64,000 nt of DNA, from positions 1,798,001-1,862,000 of the forward strand of contig NZ_CP070502.1 in NCBI RefSeq assembly GCF_018309085.1. Reading direction: 5' to 3'. Positions within the stretch are counted from its first letter, which is position 1. Every line of letters begins with the position of its first letter. The notes beneath the pieces are model-generated. The model saw only the letters and a program-made list of their open reading frames with translations. It had not been told where the DNA came from and made no database searches. The position numbers and the translations under genes are program-made. The stretch is from Sporosarcina sp. Marseille-Q4063. Its GTDB lineage: Bacteria; Bacillota; Bacilli; Bacillales_A; Planococcaceae. This document shows positions 27,593 through 36,271 of the stretch, piece after piece.

Positions 27593-29680
27593 TTATATTG
27601 TGCCCCTATCAATTTGTTCTTTCAATATTCGGATATTTGTCAATACACTTGCAGACATTTCTAGCGCAGCGTCTATGGCCTTTCCTTTTTCTTTCCCTAA
27701 TTGTTGCGTAATATCGTTGAATAGTAAATCCATTTCATCAAAAATTGATGAAGATGCAATATTATAAAGACGTATATTTGAATATTTATTTGGTGCGAAA
27801 ATAGCTGTGTCAATATAGGATTTAAAATTTCTTAACATGTCAGGAAGTCCGGCCATTAGCCGTTCCATCGCAATCCTCAGACCTTCAATTATATCTTCCA
27901 TCTCTTCAATAGGCCGTCTTGCTTCTTTAGCAGCCCGTTTTACTTTTTCGTCATAATTAGTAAATATGCTCCAAAATAGACTCACTGGATTTCCGAAGAT
28001 TGCTATATTTGTAGCAGCTTTAATCGCTAAAATTGCCGACTCCAAAAGCCCTTCAATTGCTCTAAGCGCACTTCTAATAATGACGATCAATGGCATCAGA
28101 ACCGCCTTCGATTTATTCTTGAGTATGGCATGTACGATACCGACATGTAACTCTTTTAGCTTCATTCTATTGTCTAAGTAAGGGGAATCTTTAAGAGACA
28201 CCCTAACTTTCTCTTGACTACTTGCTATAATATCAATCGAATTCGACTCTTTCTCAATATATCTCGCAGAACTTTGGTCAACTGAACTAAATACTTCTGC
28301 AATGGTACTAATTTGTTCGCCGTACATGGTTAATTGGCTGTCAACTTTCACTTTATTGTCTTGAATAATCGTATAATGTGCATCGAGTTCTCCTACTATT
28401 GCATCTACAAAGTCATGTTTTTTACTTTTAAATATGTCAGGTATCTCATTTCGGATAATATTTTGTGCACCCCGAGCAAGCTCGTTAACATCGTATCTAA
28501 GATTCATTAGAAATTCTTTAGCGGGCGCAAAAATGCTTTCAACACTAATATCCGTAGATGTAATATGTTCAATAACTTCTGCGGGTTTCGAATTAAGAAT
28601 GTTGTTTAAAAACCTGCATTTTACTTCTGCAGTATTTAACAGTTCAACAAGCTTGTCAATGTACGATTTCATAATGTAACCGGTTGTCGTAATTCCTTTG
28701 AAAATCGGGTCGCCGGCTAGGTCTTCGAACAGCATTTGAAACATTTCCTGTAGTTGGGTGATGCGATGATCGAACTTGGCACTTTCATCTCGCACAATAC
28801 GAACGGAATTCTCTACATAACCAGAAGCAATTTGCACGCGGCCCTTCACTTCAGACTTTATGCCTCTCGCCAGCTGACGCAAACTTTCCTCGTTAATTTG
28901 GATTTGCGTTGACTGACCGCCGTAAAGAGGTGCACCTGTCCAAATATTCGTCACAATATGATCATCGGCACCTACGTAAATATAGCCGTGGCCTGGTTCT
29001 CCTTTTTTGCCTATTTCTATTTTAAATTCACCGTCTATTTTTGCTTCCGGATACCCTTTATGGTTTGAAATAATCTCCGAAAACTTGGATACACCATTGT
29101 TAATGGCAAATACGTTTCCCGGTATGCGGTCGCTGTATCTCAAAGCATCCTGGGATGCCGTTAAAACGTCATATTTACTATAGTAATTTGTTATATTGGA
29201 ATACTTTTTCGTTGAATCCATCATTCCACCCGGAAGTATCGCTGGATTAAGCGTTACTACTTTAACATGTGGATTTTCAATACCCACGGCATTTGCGTTT
29301 GCGCCGGCTAGAGAATTTCCTGTGACGGATGAAACCTCTCCAAACCTATCTGTTACATCTTTAAAATACTCTTTTGCAGCAATCATCTGGGCAGGTTCTA
29401 CGTGACTTGGAAGTTGTGTATTTGTTTTCATCCAATCTCCGATGAGTTGATCACTTCCAACATAAACGACGGATAGCTCGTCGGTTTCCACATTTTTCAC
29501 AGCCATAGCGTCAAGTCCGGTGAAAGTATCATATTCAGTGTCTATGACCTCATAATTCTTTCCATTAACGATTTCCACGTGACCAACATCATAATACTTA
29601 TACGCATGGTATCCAGCTAACTGAACTAAATCCTTATCATTCGTACTCGCAGCACTGGAATTGTCAACAGTAGCATTCAT
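27593..29680 (-). CDS. Lipase-fold protein with C-terminal helical (LXG-like) region; candidate type VII secreted toxin
   Basis: A 695-residue protein from ATG 29680 (GAGGGGG 8 bases upstream; the in-frame GTG at 29689 overlaps that site). Residues about 15-250 are an alpha/beta hydrolase with the nucleophile motif VTGNSLAGAN (Ser123), likely Asp171 (YYSKYDVLT) and His207 (ISNHKGYPE). Residues about 265-690 are almost all helical and coiled, with no signal peptide. This lipase-first, helical-last order matches S. aureus TslA, a type VII-secreted lipase of reverse domain order whose immunity proteins are lipoproteins. Here two DUF1672 lipoproteins are encoded immediately upstream. Related staphylococcal proteins are annotated SA1320-family, from memory. 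Secretion and toxicity are inferred. Confidence 0.72.
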   Translation of the reverse strand: MNATVDNSSAASTNDKDLVQLAGYHAYKYYDVGHVEIVNGKNYEVIDTEYDTFTGLDAMAVKNVETDELSVVYVGSDQLIGDWMKTNTQLPSHVEPAQMIAAKEYFKDVTDRFGEVSSVTGNSLAGANANAVGIENPHVKVVTLNPAILPGGMMDSTKKYSNITNYYSKYDVLTASQDALRYSDRIPGNVFAINNGVSKFSEIISNHKGYPEAKIDGEFKIEIGKKGEPGHGYIYVGADDHIVTNIWTGAPLYGGQSTQIQINEESLRQLARGIKSEVKGRVQIASGYVENSVRIVRDESAKFDHRITQLQEMFQMLFEDLAGDPIFKGITTTGYIMKSYIDKLVELLNTAEVKCRFLNNILNSKPAEVIEHITSTDISVESIFAPAKEFLMNLRYDVNELARGAQNIIRNEIPDIFKSKKHDFVDAIVGELDAHYTIIQDNKVKVDSQLTMYGEQISTIAEVFSSVDQSSARYIEKESNSIDIIASSQEKVRVSLKDSPYLDNRMKLKELHVGIVHAILKNKSKAVLMPLIVIIRSALRAIEGLLESAILAIKAATNIAIFGNPVSLFWSIFTNYDEKVKRAAKEARRPIEEMEDIIEGLRIAMERLMAGLPDMLRNFKSYIDTAIFAPNKYSNIRLYNIASSSIFDEMDLLFNDITQQLGKEKGKAIDAALEMSASVLTNIRILKEQIDRGTI

Positions 29681-29694
29681 ACGTAACACCCCCT

Positions 29695-30600
29695 CTATTC
29701 CTTAATAATTCTTTCCGGTGAAAAATGACCCAATGTATTTTCTTTCGCGCCTATTCCACTTTTCGGGTCTATTAAGTTGTCATTTAGCATCACCGAATAG
29801 GAACCTTTTGGAATACCTTGCATTTCCCTGATTTCAGTGATAACTTTTTCGTGGATTACTTCATCCGGCTCAGTGTTTGCATCCTTCATATAAAATTCAA
29901 TTCCTACAGCTACATTATCGGGATCATAATTATTGTTTTCCTCGAAAAATATTTTTAATTCTTTCCTTGTTAGTTCTGGGCTATTTATATACGTTTCAAA
30001 TAACTCTTTAAACACATCACCAAAGGGAGTAATAAAATAGTAAGGAGTTGAAAAACCTGTTCCCATGACGTTTTCAATAGCTTTTATTGGAGTTCCTACA
30101 ACAGGATACTCTAGTGTAAGATTTTCAAGATATTGGTTTAGCTTGGTAAACTCCTCATCAAAAGCCATGGCATATAAACCGCCTTTGATGGCATTTTCAA
30201 CTTGCCCTTCTTGGGACCAAACGCTATCTATATTTATTTCTTTATTTTTCACATCAACCGGTACAATCGCAAATGTGTAGAAATGAGGTTCACCAACCGA
30301 TTCAACAAACACAGATACCCCATCAGCTGCGCTGACGAAATTATGGATTATCACATCTGTTTTGTAATTCTTCATAAAAAAATTTTGAACTGCTTGCTCG
30401 ACCTGTGCACGATTTTCTTCTGCTATTTCACCTGTTTCTTTACGGCTCCCCCGGAGTGTATATCCTACTCCGCCATATTCTTGTATTCTTACAAAGTTCT
30501 TTGTTTCATAAGCATTTCCCGAATCTAAATCGCGAGTATTGCATCCCACCAAAAGAAATGATATTCCAACAATAAGCAGAATAAATGTTTTTAATTTCAT
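29695..30600 (-). CDS. DUF1672 lipoprotein B
   Basis: A 301-residue lipoprotein: signal MKLKTFILLIVGISFLLVGC with the lipobox LVGC (Cys20). The mature part holds the DUF1672 pattern: NFVRIQEYGGVGYTLRGSRK, VSVFVESVGEPHFYTFAIVP, SVWSQEGQVENAIKGGLYAM, TPYYFITPFGDVFKELFE, and the end SYSVMLNDNLIDPKSGIGAKEN. It would be anchored outside the membrane. It is a close paralogue of the upstream gene, 19 bases away, and ends 14 bases before the lipase gene. DUF1672 proteins are known mainly from staphylococci. As a candidate immunity or helper protein for the lipase its role is inferred. Confidence 0.85.
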   Translation of the reverse strand: MKLKTFILLIVGISFLLVGCNTRDLDSGNAYETKNFVRIQEYGGVGYTLRGSRKETGEIAEENRAQVEQAVQNFFMKNYKTDVIIHNFVSAADGVSVFVESVGEPHFYTFAIVPVDVKNKEINIDSVWSQEGQVENAIKGGLYAMAFDEEFTKLNQYLENLTLEYPVVGTPIKAIENVMGTGFSTPYYFITPFGDVFKELFETYINSPELTRKELKIFFEENNNYDPDNVAVGIEFYMKDANTEPDEVIHEKVITEIREMQGIPKGSYSVMLNDNLIDPKSGIGAKENTLGHFSPERIIKE

Positions 30601-30619
30601 CTGAAAATAACCTTCTTTT

Positions 30620-31540
30620 TCACTCTTTAATAATCTTCTCTTTATCCGTTCTTAACGTATTATCTTTCGTTCCAATGCCTCTTCGTTTATCGACTAGATT
30701 ATCATTTAATAGGATTGTATATTCTCCCCGTGGAATTCCATCCAATTCATTAAGATCAGATACAATCATGTTGAATAATTCATTATCTGGTTCGGCAGTA
30801 GCCTCTTCCATAAATAAATAAACAGTGATGATTGCATATTTCGTGTCGAATTCATTGTGGTGGAAGTATGACATGATATCTTCTTTGGATATGTTCGGAT
30901 CTTCCAAATACATGTCTAAGATCGTCTCGAAAGTGTCTCCAACTGTACTCATATAATAGTAGGGTGTCGCGAACCCATCGGCTCTAACATTTTCAATCAC
31001 TTCAATTGGTCTGCCAACCACGGGATAATTTTGGACGAGCTTATTAAAGTACTCATCTAACTTCTGGAACTGTTGATCAAAAGCCATTGCATAAAGGCCG
31101 CTTTGTATTGCATTTTCAACTTGTCCTTCTTGAGACCAAACGCTATCCGTTACCACTTCTTTATTTTTCACATCAACTGGAACAATGGCAAATGTGTAGA
31201 AGTGCGGTTCCCCAACTGACTCAACAAACACAGAAACCCCATCAGCTGCGCTGACGATATTATGGATAGTCACATCTGTTTTGTAGTTTTCCTCAAAAAA
31301 ACCTTGAACTGCTGTTTCAATTTCAGCACGATTGTCTTTCGCAATTTCACCTGTTTCTTTTAGACTACCCCGAAGTTCAAACCCTTCGCCTTTATAGTCT
31401 TGAATCCTGACAAAGTTTTCTTTTTCATATGCATTTTGTTCATCTAGACTCCCCGGTTCACCGCTGTTCGTATTCCCCATTCCGACACAGCCCCCCAACA
31501 AAAATAATAGTCCAACTAATAAATAATAAATTTTATTCAT
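30620..31540 (-). CDS. DUF1672 lipoprotein A
   Basis: A 306-residue lipoprotein: signal ending LLVGLLFLLGGC (lipobox LGGC, Cys18), then a Ser/Gly-rich linker. The mature part matches its neighbour over the whole length (NFVRIQDYKGEGFELRGSLK; GVSVFVESVGEPHFYTFAIV; VWSQEGQVENAIQSGLYAMA; TPYYYMSTVGDTFETILDMY; TILLNDNLVDKRRGIGTKDN). The middle, most conserved part is also alike at DNA level, which indicates a tandem duplication. AGAGGAGG ribosome site. First gene of the three-gene operon with a recognisable promoter. Confidence 0.85.
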   Translation of the reverse strand: MNKIYYLLVGLLFLLGGCVGMGNTNSGEPGSLDEQNAYEKENFVRIQDYKGEGFELRGSLKETGEIAKDNRAEIETAVQGFFEENYKTDVTIHNIVSAADGVSVFVESVGEPHFYTFAIVPVDVKNKEVVTDSVWSQEGQVENAIQSGLYAMAFDQQFQKLDEYFNKLVQNYPVVGRPIEVIENVRADGFATPYYYMSTVGDTFETILDMYLEDPNISKEDIMSYFHHNEFDTKYAIITVYLFMEEATAEPDNELFNMIVSDLNELDGIPRGEYTILLNDNLVDKRRGIGTKDNTLRTDKEKIIKE

Positions 31541-31594
31541 TAAGGCAGAGCCTCCTCTTTCATTTAAACAAACAACAAATAGCTACTTCTATTA

Positions 31595-31623
31595 ATTGTA
31601 ATGTTATTGGAAGCTTTTGTGAA
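31595..31623 (-). promoter_or_regulatory. Promoter of the lipoprotein/lipase operon
   Basis: On the minus strand TTCACA (31623-31618), 17 bases, TACAAT (31600-31595). Sigma-A-type, about 55 bases before the first ATG. Confidence 0.6.
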
Positions 31624-31756
31624 ATAAAAATGAACTATAATTCCGCATTTTCTAAAAATGGTAGTTAGAGCACAGTCATTTTTATTGGTACATAATCCCT
31701 ATCAAAATAATTAAGAAGGTAAATAATCATCTTCTACCGAAAACAAAATTATAAAA

Positions 31757-31791
31757 ATGGATGACAAGTGATTAGTATACTTGTCATCCAT
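31757..31791 (-). terminator. Terminator of the zinc metallopeptidase gene
   Basis: ATGGATGACAAG and CTTGTCATCCAT, 12-bp stem, followed on the minus strand by TTTTTATAA. Confidence 0.85.
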
Positions 31792-31795
31792 TTAT

Positions 31796-32641
31796 TTACC
31801 TAATTCCAGTCCCTTCAAATGTGTTTCCACCCTCAATTGTGCCTGAATCGAATCCTTTATAAAACCAATTTTTCCGTTGTTTGGATGTCCCATGGGTGAA
31901 ACTCTCAGGAACAACATATCCCTGGGCGCGTTTTTGAATTGTGTCATCGCCGACTGCGCTCGCGGCCGTCAACGCTTCTTCCAAATCCCCTTCCTCCAAT
32001 AAATTCATGCCCTGTGCATGATGAGCCCATACGCCGGCATAATAATCGGCTTGGAGTTCAAGCATTACGGAATACTCGTTGAACTCCTCTTGACTCAAAC
32101 GCTGTCGCAATTCGTTAACTTTACCGCTTGTCCCAAGCAAGGTTTGAACATGATGACCCACTTCATGAGCAATTACATAAGCCATCGCGAAATCGCCCGG
32201 AGCTTGAAACTTGTTCTGCAGTTCCTGATAGAAACTCAGATCTATGTACAATTTCTGATCGCCAGGACAATAAAACGGACCGACTGCTGAACCCGCAACA
32301 CCGCAAGCGGATTGAACACTATCCGAATATAAAACGAGTTTCGGCTCTTTGTACGTCATGCCTTTTTCAGCAAAAATATTTGCCCACACTTCCTCGGTAT
32401 CTGCCAGCACGACTGATACGAACTCCACCAACTCCTTTTCTCCCTCTGTTTCTTCATACGCTACATTTTGATCCGTACCCGCCCCGCCTAGATTATTTAA
32501 AATCTCACCCGGATTTCCGCCCATGAATGTTATGATAAGAACGATAATCAGTCCGCCGATTCCGCCGCCTACGAGTGTCTTACCGCCCATGCCTCTTCTG
32601 TCCTCAACATTAGTGCTTCCTCTTCTACCTTTATATTTCAT
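31796..32641 (-). CDS. YpfJ-family neutral zinc metallopeptidase
   Basis: A 281-residue membrane-anchored metallopeptidase (PF04228). N-terminal MKYKGRRGSTNVEDRRGMGG, then one helix GGIGGLIIVLIITFMGG. Zinc motif YVIAHEVGHHVQTLLG, preceded by CGVAGSAVGPFYCPGDQKLY and followed by LELQADYYAGVWAH with the third ligand. Ends with the family block WFYKGFDSGTIEGGNTF. The catalytic domain would face outward. Substrate unknown. Full length; no operon partner. Confidence 0.93.
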   Translation of the reverse strand: MKYKGRRGSTNVEDRRGMGGKTLVGGGIGGLIIVLIITFMGGNPGEILNNLGGAGTDQNVAYEETEGEKELVEFVSVVLADTEEVWANIFAEKGMTYKEPKLVLYSDSVQSACGVAGSAVGPFYCPGDQKLYIDLSFYQELQNKFQAPGDFAMAYVIAHEVGHHVQTLLGTSGKVNELRQRLSQEEFNEYSVMLELQADYYAGVWAHHAQGMNLLEEGDLEEALTAASAVGDDTIQKRAQGYVVPESFTHGTSKQRKNWFYKGFDSGTIEGGNTFEGTGIR

Positions 32642-32799
32642 TATTATTATCCCTCCAAAAACTACTTCGGATTTCAGTACTCATGGTATACCCATTTTCT
32701 TGAAAATTAGTGCATTTTTTGAGGACATAAAAATAAGTTTTACTATTACAAGCAAGGGAATAATTAAAAACGATTTAATCCAATTTAAGGAGGAAAAAA

Positions 32800-33219
32800 A
32801 TGAGGAACCTCTTAAAACTAGTAACTATCGGAATCATCGCGGGCATCGTGCTGGCAGGCTTTATGAAAACCATCCATCTTCTCACCGGCAATCAAGCCTA
32901 TATACTCCTGTTCAATATGGATTACATACCATTATTAAAAGTGTTGCCACCGCTAACTATAATTGTCCTTACTTTTCATTTCCTCTTCTGTATCATTAGT
33001 GTCGTAGCACTATTTCACATTTTGAAAACGGTTCATCTTGAACGACGCGTTTCAATCTATTTGACTGTTTATACTGGCGGAGCAGCCGTTCTTTTCTTCT
33101 TGACCGCCTTAACTGAAAAACCGCCTGTGGTCACAGATGTATTCGCTTGGCTTTATTGGACAATTGGTCACGCAATCTACAGTTTGACTGTTGGTTATCT
33201 CATTAAGTACTGGCAATGA
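32800..33219 (+). CDS. Four-helix membrane protein (YagU-like)
   Basis: A 139-residue protein with helices at about 7-25, 48-72, 82-100 and 114-135. AAGGAGG precedes the ATG. The pattern with GIIAGIVLAGFMKTIH in helix 1 and WLYWTIGHAIYSLTVGYL at the end resembles YagU-type inner-membrane proteins (DUF1440), a tentative match. Function unknown. Confidence 0.7.
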   Translation: MRNLLKLVTIGIIAGIVLAGFMKTIHLLTGNQAYILLFNMDYIPLLKVLPPLTIIVLTFHFLFCIISVVALFHILKTVHLERRVSIYLTVYTGGAAVLFFLTALTEKPPVVTDVFAWLYWTIGHAIYSLTVGYLIKYWQ

Positions 33220-33318
33220 CTTTTGCGAGTACTTTTAACTCTCTGTTCCATTCTTTCCCATAATCTATTGGCGTCTCTGATATAATATGGTTAAACACTT
33301 ATACCCAGGAGAGATTTA

Positions 33319-35028
33319 ATGGCCATACAAAAGTCGAATCTATTCTTCGTTTCGCTACTAAGCTTATTCCTGTTAGGGGCATGCTCGGACGAGTCCGTTG
33401 CAACTAAAGATGTGCAACCAACAGCTGCCGAACAAAAGTTGGAGAAGGAATTCGAAACAGCTGTAAAAGATTCAAATGCAGAGTTAGCACAAGAGCCAAT
33501 TAAACTGACAAGCTATGCAGAGGAAGTTGGAGCTAAGTTATTACAACCGACCTACGAAAGTTTTGCTGTTAATGGATTGGTAACAATTGAAGGGACAATT
33601 GAGCAACATGAACAATTAAAAGAAAACTATGTTTGGATTCGGATTAACTTCAGTGGAGATACACTTTCTAGCAATTCACTAGAATACTATACGCCAATAA
33701 TAGACGGGAAATTTAAACAAGAGACAACGCTTTTTAATGGAGAAGGAGACTATTACGTAACTGTACTTCTTCCCAGTAAAGACCAGGATAATTATTACTA
33801 CGATTTGGCGAGATTCAATGTTTTCAATGTAAACCCAACTATCCATCGTGACATCACTTATAGTATCTCTGCGCTAGATGCAAATTTGGCTATTCAAGAT
33901 CCTGATAGTGGATATGTCATAAGGAATAAAGTATTCAAGCTTAAAGGAAAAGTCGATACGATTATTGAAAATCGAAATGAAGTAATGATTGAACTCAAAA
34001 AAGACGGAGAAACTTGGAAGCATGTTATTCCTGTCAAGAATAATCAATTCACTTATGACATCCCCTTATTTTTTGGAAAAGGAGTTCATGAATTAAAAAT
34101 CTATATTCCTGACAAGGAGAGGGATGGTTATTTTCAGGAAGGAACCGCCATTTATATCGACAATGAGTCGGATTTTATCGCGAAGCCAATTACCTACATG
34201 AAAGAATATGAAGAACGGGGGATTAATCTCGATTCGCCAACGTTTGGTGGTGAAGAAACGGACCTCACCTATCATTTAAAGGGAACAATCGACAAAAATG
34301 CCCCTTTCGCAAAAGAGACAACTCATCTTTACGTTACGACTAAAAAAGATGGAGAAGAAGCACTCGATGTTATTCCGGTTACGGATTACACGTTCGAAGA
34401 CGATTTCTACTTGCGTTTCGGACCGGGTACCTATGAAGTAATCGTGAGTGTTCCTGAAATCAAGGAAGAAAACAGTAGTAAATTTTATTACTATGGTGTG
34501 GCGCAATTCGAAGTTGAAAACACTGCGACTGAAGATCTGCGCGATTTACTACCTTCACGGGGAGTTCAATCAGAATCTCCAGAAATCATCGCGATAGCAA
34601 ATGAATTGATAAAGGATACAATGTCAGATCGGGAAAAAGCAAAAGCAGTTTATGAATATACAGCAAAAACAATATCCTATGATGTGAAGAAATTGAAAAA
34701 TGACGAATTTGATTGGGACGATAGTGCACTAAAAGTACTCAATTTGAAAACTGGAGTTTGTCAAGATTATGCCTATCTTGCCATCGCATTGCTCCGTGCC
34801 GGCGATATGGAAGCTAGGTATGTAACAGGACATGCAGGGGCCGGATTTAGTCGTGCACGCCACGCATGGGTCGAAGTGATGGTAGATGGTGAATGGCTAA
34901 CAATGGATCCAACGTGGGGTTCGGGTTATGTAGACAACGATACATTCGTAGCAAATTATACAGAAGACTACTTCGACCCAACTGAAAAAGCATTCGAATC
35001 GCACTTTCGATTTGGCGTAGAATATTAA
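33319..35028 (+). CDS. Transglutaminase-like lipoprotein with beta-sandwich repeats
   Basis: A 569-residue lipoprotein: signal ending LFLLGACSDE (lipobox Cys about 21). Residues about 60-410 hold three or four Ig-like repeats, each ending in a YxVxVxxPxK-type strand (for example YYVTVLLPSK, HELKIYIPDK, YEVIVSVPEI). The C-terminal transglutaminase core has the triad in TGVCQDYAYLAIALLRA (Cys481), SRARHAWVEVMVDGEW (His) and LTMDPTWGSGYVD (Asp). Probably acts at the cell surface as a protease, or cross-linking or structural protein. GGAG site before ATG 33319. Single-gene unit with its own terminator. Confidence 0.88.
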   Translation: MAIQKSNLFFVSLLSLFLLGACSDESVATKDVQPTAAEQKLEKEFETAVKDSNAELAQEPIKLTSYAEEVGAKLLQPTYESFAVNGLVTIEGTIEQHEQLKENYVWIRINFSGDTLSSNSLEYYTPIIDGKFKQETTLFNGEGDYYVTVLLPSKDQDNYYYDLARFNVFNVNPTIHRDITYSISALDANLAIQDPDSGYVIRNKVFKLKGKVDTIIENRNEVMIELKKDGETWKHVIPVKNNQFTYDIPLFFGKGVHELKIYIPDKERDGYFQEGTAIYIDNESDFIAKPITYMKEYEERGINLDSPTFGGEETDLTYHLKGTIDKNAPFAKETTHLYVTTKKDGEEALDVIPVTDYTFEDDFYLRFGPGTYEVIVSVPEIKEENSSKFYYYGVAQFEVENTATEDLRDLLPSRGVQSESPEIIAIANELIKDTMSDREKAKAVYEYTAKTISYDVKKLKNDEFDWDDSALKVLNLKTGVCQDYAYLAIALLRAGDMEARYVTGHAGAGFSRARHAWVEVMVDGEWLTMDPTWGSGYVDNDTFVANYTEDYFDPTEKAFESHFRFGVEY

Positions 35029-35073
35029 TTACGTATATTGACATAGAGGGGACAAAATAAGAATAAACTAGGT

Positions 35074-35110
35074 AAGGTGGAGAAAAACGACTTGTTTCCC
35101 TCCACCTTTT
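35074..35110. terminator. Bidirectional terminator
   Basis: AAGGTGGAG and CTCCACCTTTT flank a loop of about 17 bases between the convergent lipoprotein and corA genes. Confidence 0.8.
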
Positions 35111-35112
35111 CT

Positions 35113-36075
35113 TTATGACTTAAATATCTGAAGCCACCCCTTATACTTAAACCACATCACCATGGCAGCGCCCGTAAAAAACATGACAGCTAGAACAATC
35201 ACATACCCGTATTTCCAATGTAATTCGGGTATATGATCGAAATTCATCCCATACACGCCTGCGATGAAAGTGAGCGGGATAAAGATGGACGAGATAATTG
35301 TCAAAGTCATCATAATACTGTTCATCCGATTCGAATTAATAGATAACTGACTGTCTCTTATATCAGATGTTAGTTCTCGATTTGCTTCAATGATTTCCCC
35401 GAGCCGCAACAAATGGTCGTGAATATCAGTAAAATAAGCACGCTCATTAAAAGTAAGGCCTAACCTTTCCGAATGGAGCATCCGGTATAAAAGCTCGCGC
35501 ATCGGAAAAATTGTTCGTCGTAAGCGCAGTAAATCGCTGCGAACCTCAAATACATAATCCATAGACAAATGGACTGTAGATGGTGATAATTGGTCTTCAA
35601 TTTCATTCAAATGATCTTCAATTTTATACAGAATCGGGAAATAATGATCAACTACTTTATCGATGATTTGATAAACTTTAAACACATGACCACGTTCCCA
35701 TTTTTTTGGATTCTTTATTATTTCTTGACGTGCATGCGTCAGTTCTTGAATATCATCATAATGAAAAGTTACAATGAAATTTTCACCAAGGAACAAATTT
35801 AGTTCTTCTGCAGTTAAATCCTCATGGCATATGGAATGCAGGACAAAGAAAGCATACTCATCATAGTAATCTAGCTTAGGTCGCTGTAAACGATGCAAAC
35901 AGTCTTCAATTGCAAGTGGATGAAAATTGAATATCGAATGCAACATTGATTCTTCTTCCTTAGTAGGCTGATCAAAATCCACCCAGTACCATTTGAATGA
36001 CCGATTTGAAATCTCGTCCAGTGGGAAGTCGAAAATAAGGTCATCGTCTATAGTAAGTCCCATCGTCCGTATCAT
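35113..36075 (-). CDS. corA: CorA-type magnesium/divalent cation channel
   Basis: A 320-residue CorA family protein: a long cytoplasmic N-terminal domain, then two C-terminal helices with the selectivity motif in FIAGVYGMNFDHIPEL (GMN) and a short basic C-terminus. MMTLTIISSIFIPLTFIAGV is helix 1 and VIVLAVMFFTGAAMVMWFKY helix 2. It mediates Mg2+ (or Co2+/Ni2+) uptake as a pentamer. GGAAG site before ATG 36075. No Mg riboswitch seen upstream. Confidence 0.93.
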   Translation of the reverse strand: MIRTMGLTIDDDLIFDFPLDEISNRSFKWYWVDFDQPTKEEESMLHSIFNFHPLAIEDCLHRLQRPKLDYYDEYAFFVLHSICHEDLTAEELNLFLGENFIVTFHYDDIQELTHARQEIIKNPKKWERGHVFKVYQIIDKVVDHYFPILYKIEDHLNEIEDQLSPSTVHLSMDYVFEVRSDLLRLRRTIFPMRELLYRMLHSERLGLTFNERAYFTDIHDHLLRLGEIIEANRELTSDIRDSQLSINSNRMNSIMMTLTIISSIFIPLTFIAGVYGMNFDHIPELHWKYGYVIVLAVMFFTGAAMVMWFKYKGWLQIFKS

Positions 36076-36228
36076 TGGTCGATCTTCCTTCCTGTCAACT
36101 ATCGTTAGAATGCTTGTCCATTAATTGAAACCCTCCAATCACTATTTGTCAATGTTCACAAGGTTAATCATTTTATTTACGATGCTTGTTTTTCCTTATA
36201 AAAATTTCTCTAACTTCAATTCCCATAA

Positions 36229-36259
36229 AAAAACTACTTCCTAATTCCTCGGAAGTAGT
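36229..36259 (-). terminator. Terminator after the coproporphyrinogen oxidase gene
   Basis: ACTACTTCC and GGAAGTAGT with a 9-base loop; on the minus strand a run of seven T follows. Lies 13 bases past the stop at 36272. Confidence 0.9.
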
Positions 36260-36271
36260 CAAACTGAGGCT

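Noticed and set aside
32523..32999. 158-codon plus-strand frame between metallopeptidase and YagU-like gene
   Set aside because: Overlaps both genes in another frame, Pro-rich artefact, no ribosome site.
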